From positions 10,001 to 74,000 of the forward strand of contig JAFFSR010000084.1 in NCBI GenBank assembly GCA_017163975.1: a stretch of 64,000 nt of DNA, read 5' to 3'. Both the position numbers and the translations under genes were made by a program. The notes beneath the pieces were generated by a model, which saw only the letters and a list, made by a program, of their open reading frames with translations, was not told where the DNA came from and did not search any database. The stretch comes from Anastatus disparis (lineage: Eukaryota; Arthropoda; Insecta; Hymenoptera; Eupelmidae). Shown in pieces: positions 11,206 to 22,432 of this stretch. Within the stretch, counting starts at the first letter, position 1. The number at the start of each line of letters is the position of its first letter.

Positions 11206-12420
11206 TGTGCGGGTAATAAATTTATAGCATTTAGTTTTCCTATATTTGTTATAAAAATATACGTCGATAAAAATACGTAATGCTTATCTAATCTTAATGT
11301 TTAGCTTATTTATATGTCTTTTTATTTATCATGAAAATTGAATATATGTGTATATTGATTTCATTTTTATTTTTCGATTGCATTTATTTGACAATATTTC
11401 CTATAGTTTTACTTAATTAATTAAATTATTAATAATGATAATATTATATTTGCGCAGAATATATGCTGTTGTTTTCGTAAATTGTTAATAGTTAATATAA
11501 TATCGTAAACATTTTATTAATTCCTAAATTAAAGTTATTATAATAAAAACTTTTGATTATGAATTCGTAAATTTTAAGTTATTGAATGTTGGATTTATTG
11601 TATACTTTTCTGTTTATGTTGTATGTATTTGTAATAATAATTATTTATTTATAAATTTGTAGGAAATAAAAGCAGGAAATATATGTATAGAATTAGGATT
11701 TGGGTTTTTCTACTACCAGGCACATGTGCATAGGTGAAAATGTTTCAGACAATTTTCATGGATTGTCGAGACATTTTTTTATGATGTTATTGTTTCAGTA
11801 GTCGAATTCCCGGTATTTTGGGTGTGCAATTTTACCATATGAAAATTATCTCATCTACGTTTTCGACAAAACGTAGGTGCCCAGATACAGATGTCTGGCA
11901 TGGAAAATTTTTCAGGTGGTGTTGTACGGAAACGGCTGTATGAGTTCTGTAATGTATTTTGGGTGTAGTTAACGTAAATGCCTCGTACAATCGTTTTGAT
12001 CATATCGGTCTATAGATACACTAACTTAATCTTAAAAATACATAGGAATAGATATAACTATTTTAAAATATATGAGGAAATGTCTCGAAAATAAAATCAA
12101 AATGTGTTTTCTCATTTTGAAAACATTTTTTTAACTTATGCGCTATTCGAGCACCTTAATTATCTTAAGGTTTGTTTTCTACTGCAACTTTCTTGCATTC
12201 ATTGGTAATCCTAATGTATGTTTTAAGATTTAAAATTAGGTACGAAAATTTTATGTAAGAAATATAAAATAAAAATATTAATAATAGTAGAAATAAAATT
12301 TAAAAAATTTGGTCACAATTATGCTGACGTTACATATATTAATGATATTTGGATAAATTGATGATAAATAATTTTTCTTACATTGAAGTCACATTTAAGA
12401 AATGAAAAATGTAATAAACA
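11206..12420. other. Unassigned intergenic DNA
   Basis: AT-rich with no convincing frame. The part at 11700-12010 has more balanced composition (for example TACCAGGCACATGTGCATAGG and CTACGTTTTCGACAAAACGTAGG, the latter a short hairpin) and could be unique host sequence or an old element. I see no splice-compatible coding exon. Confidence 0.4.
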
Positions 12421-12423
12421 TTA

Positions 12424-14640
12424 ACTCAATGAGCTCTATGAGAAAGCATTGGGTCAAAACACTTGGTAGCGTTTTTTTCTTCCACCTATATGCATTTTGT
12501 ACATTGATTATTACATTGTTGCTCATTGACGTAGTGTGGAAACCTGTCATACAAGCATAAAAACTTGCTTCTGCAATTATCAATATGATTATTTTTTTTT
12601 CTTTCCGTATGTAAATAAAAATCGTAGTTTTCAGTTCAATTTTTGTACGCACTACTGTGCAGATACCAAACTTGAATCAGGTAATGTTTTTTCAAAATAT
12701 TCAAAATGCTCTAAAATGAAACTGTACTAAAAATTAGTTTTTCGAAGCTCGTTTTCTTTAGACAATAGCAAATAGCTTACAAACAAATTTTGGAGCAAAT
12801 TCATCAAGTAATTTACGTAAGACAAAAGAAAAATTGAAAATAAAAATTTTTTTTTAAATTTTCAAAATGACTTTAAAATTAAAACTACGCCACGAAAACC
12901 GATTTTCTATAGCTTCCGCACCAGTTAGACAACAAAATTAATTGTATGCAAAATTTAAAGCAAATCCAACGTGTAGTTTTCGAGATCTAGCTGGCGTAAT
13001 GAATACACACTTATATATACACATATATACATACAGGCATTTTCTAGAAACCACTTTTTTCGAGTCCCCAAGTCCAAATATGTCCAAATTAATAAAAAAA
13101 AACGCTACCAAGTGCTTTCTCATAAAACTCATTGAGTTAGAGTAATGTGATTTTATTTCTTTAGATATGATTACAATGTAAAAAACAATTCCTATTTGAG
13201 AAAAATTAAGAAGAAAAAGAAAGAGTAAGAGTGAAAAAGTTATTAGGAAATAAGAAGAGTAAGAGAGTGAGATGTATGAAAATAGTTTAAAAATGAGTAT
13301 CAAGGTGAGATGCAAGGAAAGAGAGGAAGTGAGGAAGAAAGAAAACGGTTAGTGAGAGCATTAAATAAAAAATCAGAAGAAGTGATCGAAGATCTATGTT
13401 AAGAAAATTATTATTCAAAAACTTTTTCTATAAAGTCTGTAACAAATAACTTGTATACAAATTTTAGAGCAATTATATCAAATGGTTTACGTGAAATAGA
13501 TAAAAAATAAAAAATAAAAATTCATTTCAAAATTTTATAAATCATATGAAATTGAAACTACACTAAGAAAACTAATTTTCAATAGCCACCCAACTAGTTG
13601 AACAAAAACCGATTGTCTGTAACATTTTAAGCAAATTTATCAAGCAGTTTTTGAAATCAAATTGGCTAAATAAATAAATTTTTTTTAATTTTCAAAATGC
13701 TCAAAAATTAAGACCACGCTAGACTAATCAGTTTTCAAAAATCTCACTACTTTCGGCAGTCGCAAATAATTTTCTTGCAAATTTTAGAACAACTATATTA
13801 CGTACTTTGCGTAAAATAAAAAAACAATAGATTTTTATTATTTCAAAATTTTTAGAATTTTCAAAAATTAAAACTACTCTAAGAAAATTAGTTTTCAAAA
13901 ACTGGTTTTCTTCAGATAGTAGCGAATAACTTGTATTCGAATTTAGGAGTACATCTTTGAATGGTTTACCTAAAATAGAAAAAAATTAAATATTGAAATT
14001 TTTAAAAAATTTTCAAAATGCTCTAAAATTGAAACTACATTAAGAAAATGAGTTTTCAAATGCTTTTCTCTTCAGACAGTCGCAAATAACTTGTATACAA
14101 ATTTTGGGGTGAATTAATCGAATTATTTACGTAAAACAGAAGAAAAATAAAAGTTTTTTCCAAAATTTTTAAAATGATCTAAAATTAAAACTACACTGAA
14201 AAAATCAATTTCCAAAAGTTTTCCTTCTTTTGGCAGTCACAAATGATTTGCATGCAAATTTTAAAGCAAATCCATCAAATACTTGACGTGAAACACAAAA
14301 AAATTAAAAATCAAAATTTTTTAAAAATTCTTAAAATGGCTCTAAAATTAAAAGTACCCTAACAAAACCAATTTTCAACTGCTTCTGCACCAGTCGGACA
14401 AAAAAATAAATACCATGCAAAATTTGAAGCAAATCTATCAAGTAGTTTTCGAGATCTAACTGGCTAAATAAATACAATATTTGTATCAGAAATCTCTTTT
14501 TTAAAATTTTTAAAACGCTCAAAAATTAAAATTACGCTAGGAAAATCAATTTTTGAAAATTTCCCTTTTTTGGCATTTGCAAATAATTTTCCTGCAAATT
14601 TTAGAACAAATTTATAGTGTACTTTACGTAAACTAAAGGA
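12424..14640. repeat. Cluster of GCTTTCTC-type element fragments
   Basis: At least three pieces. A minus-strand 5' end lies at 12424-12475 (CTCTATGAGAAAGCATTG then AACACTTGGTAGCG). A plus-strand 3' part covers 12690-13085, with CTGGCGTAATGAATACAC and CATTTTCTAGAAACCAC. A plus-strand 5' end starts at 13088 (ACGCTACCAAGTGCTTTCTC) and continues, after a purine-rich stretch at 13190-13400, into ~165-bp units at 13400-14640. The 3' hairpin is absent from the last piece. The mixture of orientations indicates several insertions or rearrangements. Confidence 0.65.
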
Positions 14641-14699
14641 AAATTAAAAAAGAAGAATCATAATTAATTTGTCACAGAGGCAGTAAAGTGCAGAATCCG

Positions 14700-15540
14700 G
14701 GTCAACTGTACCAACTGTAAATAGTGTCTAATCACAGCTGGCTAAACTCTGTACCAATAATGTTGGACAAATATCTTCTATAATTAATTGCCTTTAGATC
14801 TGTTATGATATGATCACAAGAAATACATACATCAATTAAGTTATGACGACTGTGAAAATTAGTCGGTAAGTTTCGTGCGTCAAGCACTGTGTCGTTGTCG
14901 TCGACAAGAATCAGGTCAATTTACGTGTGAGACATCGGAGTGTCATGCGTGGCACCGTGCTAGACCAACTGTAATGAAAGCTCAGATGACAACTTATTAA
15001 TAAATTTGGCATCACTGCTCTCACGCAGGAGATCGGCATTCAGGTGTTCCATTATAATTTTATGAGAATAATCAGCGGCATAATTTCTTAAAACATTTAA
15101 AAAATCTGTGTTTTTAATAAACGAAGTAGCAGGAAGCCGATAAATAACAGAAACAAACATGGTCTCAGAGCTACCCTTTTGCACAAAACAGAAAATATAT
15201 TCAAGCTCCTCCGGTTTACCTTCTCTATGACTAGTTTGAGTATCTGAAGCAGCCAAAAGAGTGCATTTTAAATTGTTTTCAATATTCAAGGCAATTCCTC
15301 CACTACGCAAGTTTCTGTCCCGCCTAAACACTTTATACCCCTTGATCCGAATGACGTCATCCGAAACAGGCAGACCCAGCCAGGTCTCAGCCACTTAAAA
15401 TATGTCGTAAGAAGGACCACCACTTAGGAACTCACACACCTGCCCAATGTGAGCTCTTAACGAAAACACATCCAGAAAGCACGCTTGCAGCTCACCCTTC
15501 CTCCCTGTACGACTGTTAAAGAAGACCTAGCGCAGTCATT
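14700..15540 (-). pseudogene. LINE ORF2 fragment: apurinic-type endonuclease (CR1/L2-like)
   Basis: Minus-strand frame (core 15394-14960) for the EEP/APE-type endonuclease that nicks target DNA in non-LTR retrotransposition. Visible are AETWLGLPVSDD (the ET-L motif with catalytic Glu), a GYKVFRRDRNLRSGGIALNI block, SVIYRLPAT, and MEHLNADLL where active families have GDLNADLL. The G-D to E-H change probably kills the enzyme. Coding similarity continues upstream (LRAHIGQVCEF, GPSYDIF) to about 15540 with a stop just before AETWL, and downstream past the stop near 14960 (LILVDDNDTVLDARNLP, HSRHNLIDV). No reverse transcriptase follows, so the copy is 3'-truncated. ORF1 of the same element is at 16480-17355. 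Confidence 0.75.
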
Positions 15541-15814
15541 GGGGAGAGGCCACATTCGATGTTACTCCATTATTTTTAGTTAATACGTGGTTTGTCCCTA
15601 TATTTTGTTGCTCAAAAACTTTACTACATATGTTATTCGATGGAGTTTCAGAATTTTTCTTATTTATATTCACAACATCATTTGATTTCGAATTTTCAGT
15701 CAGTTTATTTCAATTGTTTTTATTATTAAAAGTGTGTACCCTCTCCTCTTCTCCCTCCCCACCAGAAATTTGCCACGTCTATGACAAAAAAGTTAGAGAA
15801 TATTACTATCGGTC

Positions 15815-16450
15815 TTACAGTCAATTTAAAAAAAAATGAATAAACAAATAAATAAATAAATAAATATAAAATAAATTATAAAATAAAAAATAAAAAATAT
15901 ATAAATAAAGATGGGCAGTCAGAATGCCCTTGTTTATAATCACCCCTGAAGAATCTGAAATATAAAACTTAAAAATTAACTCCTTTGAATCCTGAAAATA
16001 AAATAAATTAATTAATTGAAGGACAATCTGACAGCCCCCCACCACCGAAAATCCTTGAATTATTGAACTGTCCAACGTTTCGAGTACGCTTCTGCTCATT
16101 CTCAGGAACAGTTCCTGAAGCAAAAGAGTAAGGAATTGTTCCTGAGGATGAGCAGTAGCGTGCTCGAAACGTTGGACAGTTCAATAATTCAAGGATTTTC
16201 GGTGGTGGGGGGCTGTCAGATTGTCCTTCAATTAATTAATTTATTTTATTTTCAGGATTCAAAGGAGTTAATTTTTAAGTTTTATATTTCAGATTCTTCA
16301 GGGGTGATTATAAACAAGGGCATTCTGACTGCGCATCTTTATTTATATATTTTTATTTTTGATTTTATAATTTTTTATTTTATATTTTTTATTTTTATTT
16401 TTTATTTTATTAATTTTTATTTTAAATTGACCGTAAGACCGATAGAAATG
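15815..16450. repeat. Near-perfect ~300-bp inverted repeat (fold-back)
   Basis: The arms at 15815-16120 and 16140-16450 are reverse complements with very few differences over about 250 bp and only a short spacer (about 16120-16140). Each arm includes CTCGAAACGTTGGACAGTTC, GGTGGTGGGGGGCTGTCAG and a TTTATTT-rich outer part. Frames on opposite strands therefore encode almost the same 75-residue string, which is not evidence for a protein. The structure lies between ORF1 and the endonuclease of the minus-strand LINE and separates them. Near-identity implies a recent event. Confidence 0.9.
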
Positions 16451-16479
16451 TTCTTCAACTTATTTATTCTCCAGTCAAC

Positions 16480-17355
16480 ATAAGTATTGTTTTTAATTTA
16501 TGCCAAACAAATTTAAAGCCTTTTTCTTTGGCGTACTTTTTTAATTTTTGAGGAATCAAGATTCGCAGTTAAAAACCCGCAAATTGTCGTTTAGCCTCAA
16601 ATACCTTTTGCGCCAGGCCCGCTTTAGAGAGTCTCACAAGCAATGAGAATGCATAACTCAGACCGCCACCGATCTCACGTTCTGCAGACACCCCGTTATC
16701 ATTATTTAGTGATTTCCTTAACTGAAGTTATATTCGCGCGCTTGATTGTCGGGAATATGGCACCAAAAACAGCACAAGCATAATCCTCCAGCCCAGTATT
16801 AACTGCTAAGCAGTTCAGCCCACCAGAGATTACCATCGAACCATCCCTGGAGCCACACTCCATCTCAATCTGATGGGGTGCCTCATCATTAATTACTGTG
16901 TGTATATGTGGTGTTTGTGTTTCGATAACGTCTATAAATCTAGAGTTATGAATTGTTTGCTCATTCATGAGATTGGCAACGGCCTGCGCCACGCCAGCCG
17001 CCCCGGGCAAAAGGTCCAAGATGCCCCTGCCCACTCCACTAAACTCATCACTAGGAAATGTTTGCACATTATTAAATTTACTGCTTATAGTTTTAACAAT
17101 AGTTTCCATTTTGCTATTCAGAATAGACAGGAAATTCCTTTCTAAGATAAGTATTATTCCCTCAAGTTTCCAATTTTTCTCCAACAACTGCATCTGCTCA
17201 GCTACTAATTTTTTAATAATATCACTTTGCGTTTCAATTTTAAACACAATGTCCCACAGGCCATTATTAATATTCTTGACGTAGCTCTCGGAAGCCTCAA
17301 AAGTATTCTTAATTGAGTCAAGCCTACCGGACAGTGCGCTTTCTAGAGCAGACAT
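16480..17355 (-). pseudogene. LINE ORF1 (coiled-coil, nucleic-acid-binding type) fragment
   Basis: The minus-strand frame 17355-16702 encodes 217 residues starting MSALESALSGRLDSI. Its N-terminal half is helical with heptad-like spacing (about residues 1-85), as in ORF1 proteins that trimerise. The frame then decays. About 140 bp downstream a diagnostic C-terminal module, KKYAKEKGFKFVWHK, is visible near 16510-16560, matching the conserved end (K-V-W) of ORF1 from CR1/L2-like and related LINEs. A short upstream frame (17737-17498) on the same strand may be 5' leader. With the endonuclease at 14700-15540 it forms one element in the expected ORF1-ORF2 order, split by the inverted repeat. Confidence 0.6.
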
Positions 17356-17739
17356 AGCTGCCTACAATGAGGGAAAATCTAAGCATCCATGGGCCCCGTA
17401 AAAATTTTTTTTTCTTCTCCTGATTATTATTATTATTATTATTCGGGGCAACGTGCGCAGCGCCACCTTCCAATTGCTTACTAAATAAATTTATACTTTA
17501 TCTATTCCTCTCTCCACCCACCGCGACACCGTTATTGCTGGTCCCAATTTGCACCACGATAGTAGTCTTTACTCGTGCTGGCCACTCCTGAGAAGTGATG
17601 ACCAGCGCTACTTCCGAGTAAGTTCGTGTTGGTGTGGAAGCACTGATGGGCTGTTTTGGAACAACTTTGCGTACAATCGTGTACAACGTAACTTCATTTA
17701 CCTTTGTACTTCCGCCGGCCAGTGACGTAGAAGGCATGT

Positions 17740-18220
17740 CACTGTTTTTTTGAGTTTAGAGGCACATCTTGCACACATATTTTGTGCTGTTACCTATTTT
17801 TGAACGTTCCATGCATTTTGCATGGCAACGCACAGCTGTCCATGACTCTGACCTCTTTCGTGTATACGCTCTTAAAGCTTACACGATAAAACAGATTTCC
17901 AATTTATTGGACGAAGAGTAGCTTGAATATTACGTATAGCGTTACCAGGATTTCTACTCACAGACGAAAATTGCCTCCCGAACTAACCTCAAAATTGCAG
18001 GCGTTCTAACCACAATCTTCAGTACCTTGGTGTAAATCACAAAATGAAAAGTAAGGACCGCTATCAAGAATAATTTTTTATAGCTGAAACGGTGCTTTGC
18101 AATTTTAGCATGCAAGAATCTGAGCCAAAAATGCCCGAGGGCACAAAAATGAAGCACCAGAACAAAAAACACAAACAGTAAAAAAATAGACGTGTTAAGC
18201 TACTTACAGATGGAGGGAGG
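17740..18220. other. Unassigned sequence
   Basis: More balanced composition than the flanks. No recognisable domain in any frame; a 72-codon minus-strand frame at 18172-17954 has no features I can support. It may be the 5' region of the minus-strand LINE or unique DNA. Confidence 0.3.
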
Positions 18221-18221
18221 A

Positions 18222-18898
18222 GGGAAAATTTTCAAAATGCTCTAAAATTAAAACTACACCGAAAAAATTAGTTTTTAAAGAATTGTTTTTTTAGAAAGTT
18301 GCGAATAACTTGCATACAAATTTTGGAGCATATTCATCAAGTAGTTTACGTAAAACAGAAAAAAAAATAGAAAATGAAAATTTTTTTAAAAATTTTCAAA
18401 ATGCTCTAAACTTAAAACAACTTCAAGAAAATCAATTTTTGGAAGTTTTTTTCTTTTGACTATCGCAAAGAATTTTCATGAAAATTTTTAAGGAAATTCA
18501 TTGTGTAGTTTCCATAAAATACAAAAAAAATGAAAGTTAAAAAAATTTTTTTTTAATTGTTTCGAAAAAAAATAACTAAGAAAACCAATTTTCAATATCT
18601 TTCGCAACAGTTAAACGAAAAAAGAAATTCTATGCAAAATTTGAAGCAAATCCATCGAGTAGTTTCCATGATCTAACTGGCGTAATGAATACATACACAC
18701 ACAAACACACATACATACACACACACATACATACAAACATCTTCTGGAAACCACTTTTATCGATTCCCTGAGTCCAAATATGTATAAATTAAAGGAAAAA
18801 TAGAAAAAAATTTTTTTGTTGATATAAAGCTTTCTCTATGAGAAAGTGATAGAAAAAAAATTTTTTATCGATACAATGCTTTCTCTATGAGAAAGCGA
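18222..18898 (+). repeat. GCTTTCTC-type element, copy with a duplicated terminus
   Basis: A 5'-truncated copy with two to three ~165-bp units, a degenerate CA tract (18693-18735) and CATCTTCTGGAAACCAC. The terminal segment (ATAGAAAAAAA-TTTTT-GATAyAAwGCTTTCTC-TAT-GAGAAAG) occurs twice in tandem, with hairpins at 18829-18847 and 18878-18896, a period of 49 bp. Confidence 0.8.
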
Positions 18899-18900
18899 AA

Positions 18901-19209
18901 ATGGAAATAATTGAAAAAATTAAAAATCAAGAACTGCGAAATGAAGATATTATTAACAAAACACAATTAAATATTGATTTTTATCAATCAAAAGAATTAC
19001 GCATAGTGTATAAACAATTAAAAATTAATGAGTGTGACCATTTAAATAAGATACTACACATGGAGAAAAAACTTAAACTACAGCGGCGTAGTAACTCTGC
19101 ATTTTTGGCTAGGGAGAATAAAGCCAAAGCGTTAAAGCTAGAGTACCAAAGCGCACTTCACAGTTTTAGCTTGGCGATCCCAAGCCTAGTCCACGTGGGT
19201 ACAACATAA
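18901..19209 (+). CDS. Hypothetical 102-residue frame after the repeat terminus
   Basis: An ATG-initiated frame beginning three bases after the terminal hairpin. The product is basic and helical (QLKINECDHLNKILHMEKKL), without recognised domain, signal peptide or membrane segment. It could be a broken transposon frame or a chance frame. There is no neighbouring evidence for a gene, and no Kozak or promoter claim is possible. Confidence 0.2.
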   Translation: MEIIEKIKNQELRNEDIINKTQLNIDFYQSKELRIVYKQLKINECDHLNKILHMEKKLKLQRRSNSAFLARENKAKALKLEYQSALHSFSLAIPSLVHVGTT

Positions 19210-19573
19210 TAAATTCAGCGTATTGAGCACCACTCTTATAGAACGGTACTCAATACGTTACATTTGCGCGTAGCAGCCGACCGATGTACACGTGCCACGA
19301 CGTGCTTCGCTAGCCCTTTATGCATTGCTACTATCGCTTGCAACATATTAGCGCATAAATTTGTATAATCTGTCTCACTAAGCAAGTTTGAAAGTGCCCT
19401 GATCTATTAATTGATTCAGTCTAAATCACGGAGTGTTTTGTATTCTTTTGTGCTCTCACAGAGCTAACAGTTTTCTAACGAAGTCCAGCGCAGGCACCAT
19501 TGGTGCTGTGGCCTTTCTCCTAATAGGACTTTTTTACTTGTAAACTTTAATAATAACTGCTATAGAGGATGGC

Positions 19574-19867
19574 ATGTCTGAAGCTTCAGACGAAACAACA
19601 AAAAATGTCAATGTGAATAAAAGGTCAACGTTAAATAATGCTAGTGTCAATAATAAAGCGATTTTTCTACCATTGCAAACAATGAATGGAAGTACCCTGC
19701 AAAAAAATGACGGCTCTCCTGACTCCGCAACATTGGAGAAATTATTTGAACAGGCTCTTAAGGAGTGTCATAGATTGCCATCTCCTGTGGCTCCTAATCT
19801 GCCTAAAAACAGATCTCTCTCTCAATCTCGCACTAGTGGCGAGATGGCTTCGACTGCTGTTAAGTGA
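19574..19867 (+). pseudogene. Possible N-terminal part of jockey-like ORF1
   Basis: A 97-residue, Ser/Asn/Pro-rich frame (MSEASDETTKNVNVNKRST; LEKLFEQALKECHRLPSPVA) lacking a known domain. Jockey-like ORF1 proteins often have such low-complexity N-termini. It lies inside the direct repeat that bounds the LINE, upstream of the recognisable ORF1 and separated from it by the probable LTR insertion. The connection is inferred; the frame may be unrelated. Confidence 0.35.
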
Positions 19868-19979
19868 CGGAAGTTGCCACTTGGAAATTTTAAAAGAATT
19901 TTAAAATTTGTATTCAATTTTGAAATCGATTGAATAAAATCATAGCATACTTTTTATTTTTTATTCTTCACTTTATTTT

Positions 19980-21112
19980 GTGGAGAACTAGCTCGATAAG
20001 AGAATATCGAGTAGCGTTTTCTGCAAAGTAAAACTGTCGTTATAAGCAGGCCGGTGCGTGAGAACATGCACACGTGAGGCTTCAAACGCCGTACGTCATG
20101 CATGATTACGACAGAACTGACCAATGAGAGTTCTCGTTCCTCTTCTCCTTCAAGTTTGAAGTGGAAGCGGAGCGAGCTCTCTCGTTGAAGATCGGACGGC
20201 TTAAGAACAGATCACCGCCGGCCCTAGTCCAAGCAGCAGCAGCCCCGAGTCGCCAGCACCTCCAGCTCTGGCAAGAGAGGAAGAGAGAGAGCAGATAGTA
20301 ACTAGAAAATGATGGAAGTCATCACCGTAGTAGACGTTTTACAACAAGGGCTAGTACCAAGGCTCGGGCTGCGTGGCGGTGGCTTTTGATTTCTTTTAAT
20401 TTAATTAGCGTAAATTTCTATTAGAAGCACTGGTTCGTTTGTTGATTCTCTTTTGAAACTTCAGCTTTTTATCTTCTTTCACTTTAAATTTCCGTAAGTG
20501 TAGAGTCGTTTCTCACAATCAGGCCATCCAGCCAGGGGACCAGGAACCGCCGTTGGATTTATAAAGGTTACGTCAGGTTTATTTTCTTGTTTATTTTATA
20601 TTCATTATTGAAACTTAGTAAAGCATAGCTAAATTAAGATTTAGTCTGGATTACTCACCTTTAAAAGGGGACAAAAGTAAAAAGATGAAAATTTAATGTA
20701 ATATAAAATTTGTATAAACTTTCAGAAAATTTTTACTAAGCATCCATTTGGTTTTGGTTTATTTTTAAAAATAATGTAATAAAATTTAGATATGTAGTTT
20801 TGGGAATTGAACAAAAAAAATAAAAATTTGAAGTTTTATGATCTATATTATTTTATTATGATTATGCTAAGAAAAGTTGTAGAAATTTATGATCTAATAG
20901 AAAATATAAATTCGAAATTCTCATGTGAGTTGTGAATATAATTAAGTTCGAAACCAATATTGATTGCATTAGTGTTGTTCTGTTCTGTTCCAACCATCCT
21001 TTCCATCTAGAAATATCTGATTTTTTCTTGCATCCATTCTCCCGGAGGATTAAATAAATTTAGCATAGGTGTGATTCTGGGTACGCGTTATAATCCCAAA
21101 ATCCCACCCTAA
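19980..21112. mobile_element. Candidate solo LTR inserted in LINE ORF1
   Basis: A 1.13-kb block with TG...CA ends (TGTGGAGAAC ... CCCACCCTAACA), G+C-rich in its first 400 bp (GCGGAGCGAGCTCTCTCG, CAAGCAGCAGCAGCCCC) and AT-rich afterwards, like the other two candidate LTRs here (6286-7396 and 60872-62002; all about 1.1 kb). ORF1 coding sequence resumes right after it (TVQSDIGSNEDEW). I could not find a clean 4-6 bp target duplication, so the assignment stays tentative. Confidence 0.4.
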
Positions 21113-22432
21113 CAACTGTTCAAAGTGATATTGGTTCTAACGAAGATGAGTGGATTTAACCTAAACGTTTTTTTAAGAAGGGTTTATATCATTTGTCGCA
21201 ATCCGCAGACTTTATGCATCCAGTGACTGCCAAGCGCTTCTTAATGCAAGACGATACACATAATCATTTAGCTATTCTTGCAAATATTTTAAATAATGAT
21301 GCGCTTGACTCTACAGAGGTGCCATCTTCTTAGCCGGAAAATAATATCGTCACAGCTACAACCTCAAGTGGGCATCCTCGTGCTAGGCCGCCGCCTATTC
21401 ATGCGTACAATATAAAACTCGAAAAGTTGATAAAAACTCTCGAAGAAGTTGATATTAAGAGAGGTGATTTTACCGTCAAGCAAATAGATACCGACAACAT
21501 CACTATTATTACGAACAATTTACAAATATTTAACAAAATAACAAATCTTCTTAAGAAGAATAATACTCAATATTATACTTATACACCTAAAAACTTAAGA
21601 CCCAAAAATCTAGTTCTGAAAGGAATACGAGGTGACTTCATCGATGATAAAATTAAGAAAGAAATCAATGATCTACAACTTCCTGATGTTGAAATCACTA
21701 AAATAACCAAAGTGCGATTTAATAAAAACGCTCCTAACGACTTTCATTACCTCGTACAGCTGTCCAATGATAGCAATATACAATCGCTCACGAAAGTTAA
21801 AGCAATAGTCTATCAAAAAGCTGAATGGAAACCTTTACGGAAAAAAATTCTTTTCCAATGTGAAAACTGCCAAAGACTTGGCCATTCTAGTTCAAATTGC
21901 AATCTAGGTTATAGATGCGTTAAATGCAACGAATCTCATAACCCTGGAGAATGTAAAATATCACGAAATTCCTAGAATAAAAACACTCTTCATTGCGTCA
22001 ATTGCAATGAAAAAGGCCACCCGGCATCATATAGAGGATGTCCGTTCTTTCGATTTGCGAAAGAACTGAAGACCTCGCACATCCGTGATAAAAACAAGCA
22101 ACGAGACACTCGTATAACTCGCATAAATGGACAAACCAGCATACAGACTACGCAGGCGCCAGGCGTGCAAATAGCAGAAACTAACCTCACCTCAAGATCG
22201 ACTATACAATCGAGCCACCACTTGGAGCATAAGACGCAACACAATTGAAATTTTATTCTTAAGTCACAAAGAAGACACACGCGACAGCAACATAAACTAC
22301 ATTATAGCTGAAATGAAGAAACAAATATTCGACACTATTAACTCGCAATTATGTAATTTACTTAATTTAGTTCGCGAAAACGCTAATAAAATAGATAATT
22401 TATACGATTCATTAGGGTTATATAATGAATAA
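21113..22432 (+). pseudogene. Jockey-like LINE ORF1 (gag-like, CCHC zinc knuckles)
   Basis: Encodes the RNA-binding protein that packages LINE RNA. In the clean frame starting at 21427, residues 50-140 resemble the region preceding the knuckles in jockey-clade ORF1 (YTPKNLRPKNLVLKGIRGDF). Two zinc knuckles follow, CENCQRLGHSSSNC (145-158) and CVKCNESHNPGEC (164-176). A stop (TAG, 21973) precedes a third knuckle-like motif, CVNCNEKGHPASYRGC. The C-terminus, in another frame, ends ...LYNE with stop TAA at 22430-22432. ATG of ORF2 (22425) overlaps this stop by 8 nt, a common jockey arrangement. Upstream coding (DEWI, KGLYHLSQSADFMHP) contains stops at about 21160 and 21333. Decayed and inactive. 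Confidence 0.8.

Noticed and set aside
15821..16483. Two frames on opposite strands encoding nearly the same 75-residue protein
   Set aside because: They are the two arms of one inverted repeat; identity comes from the palindrome, not from paralogous genes.
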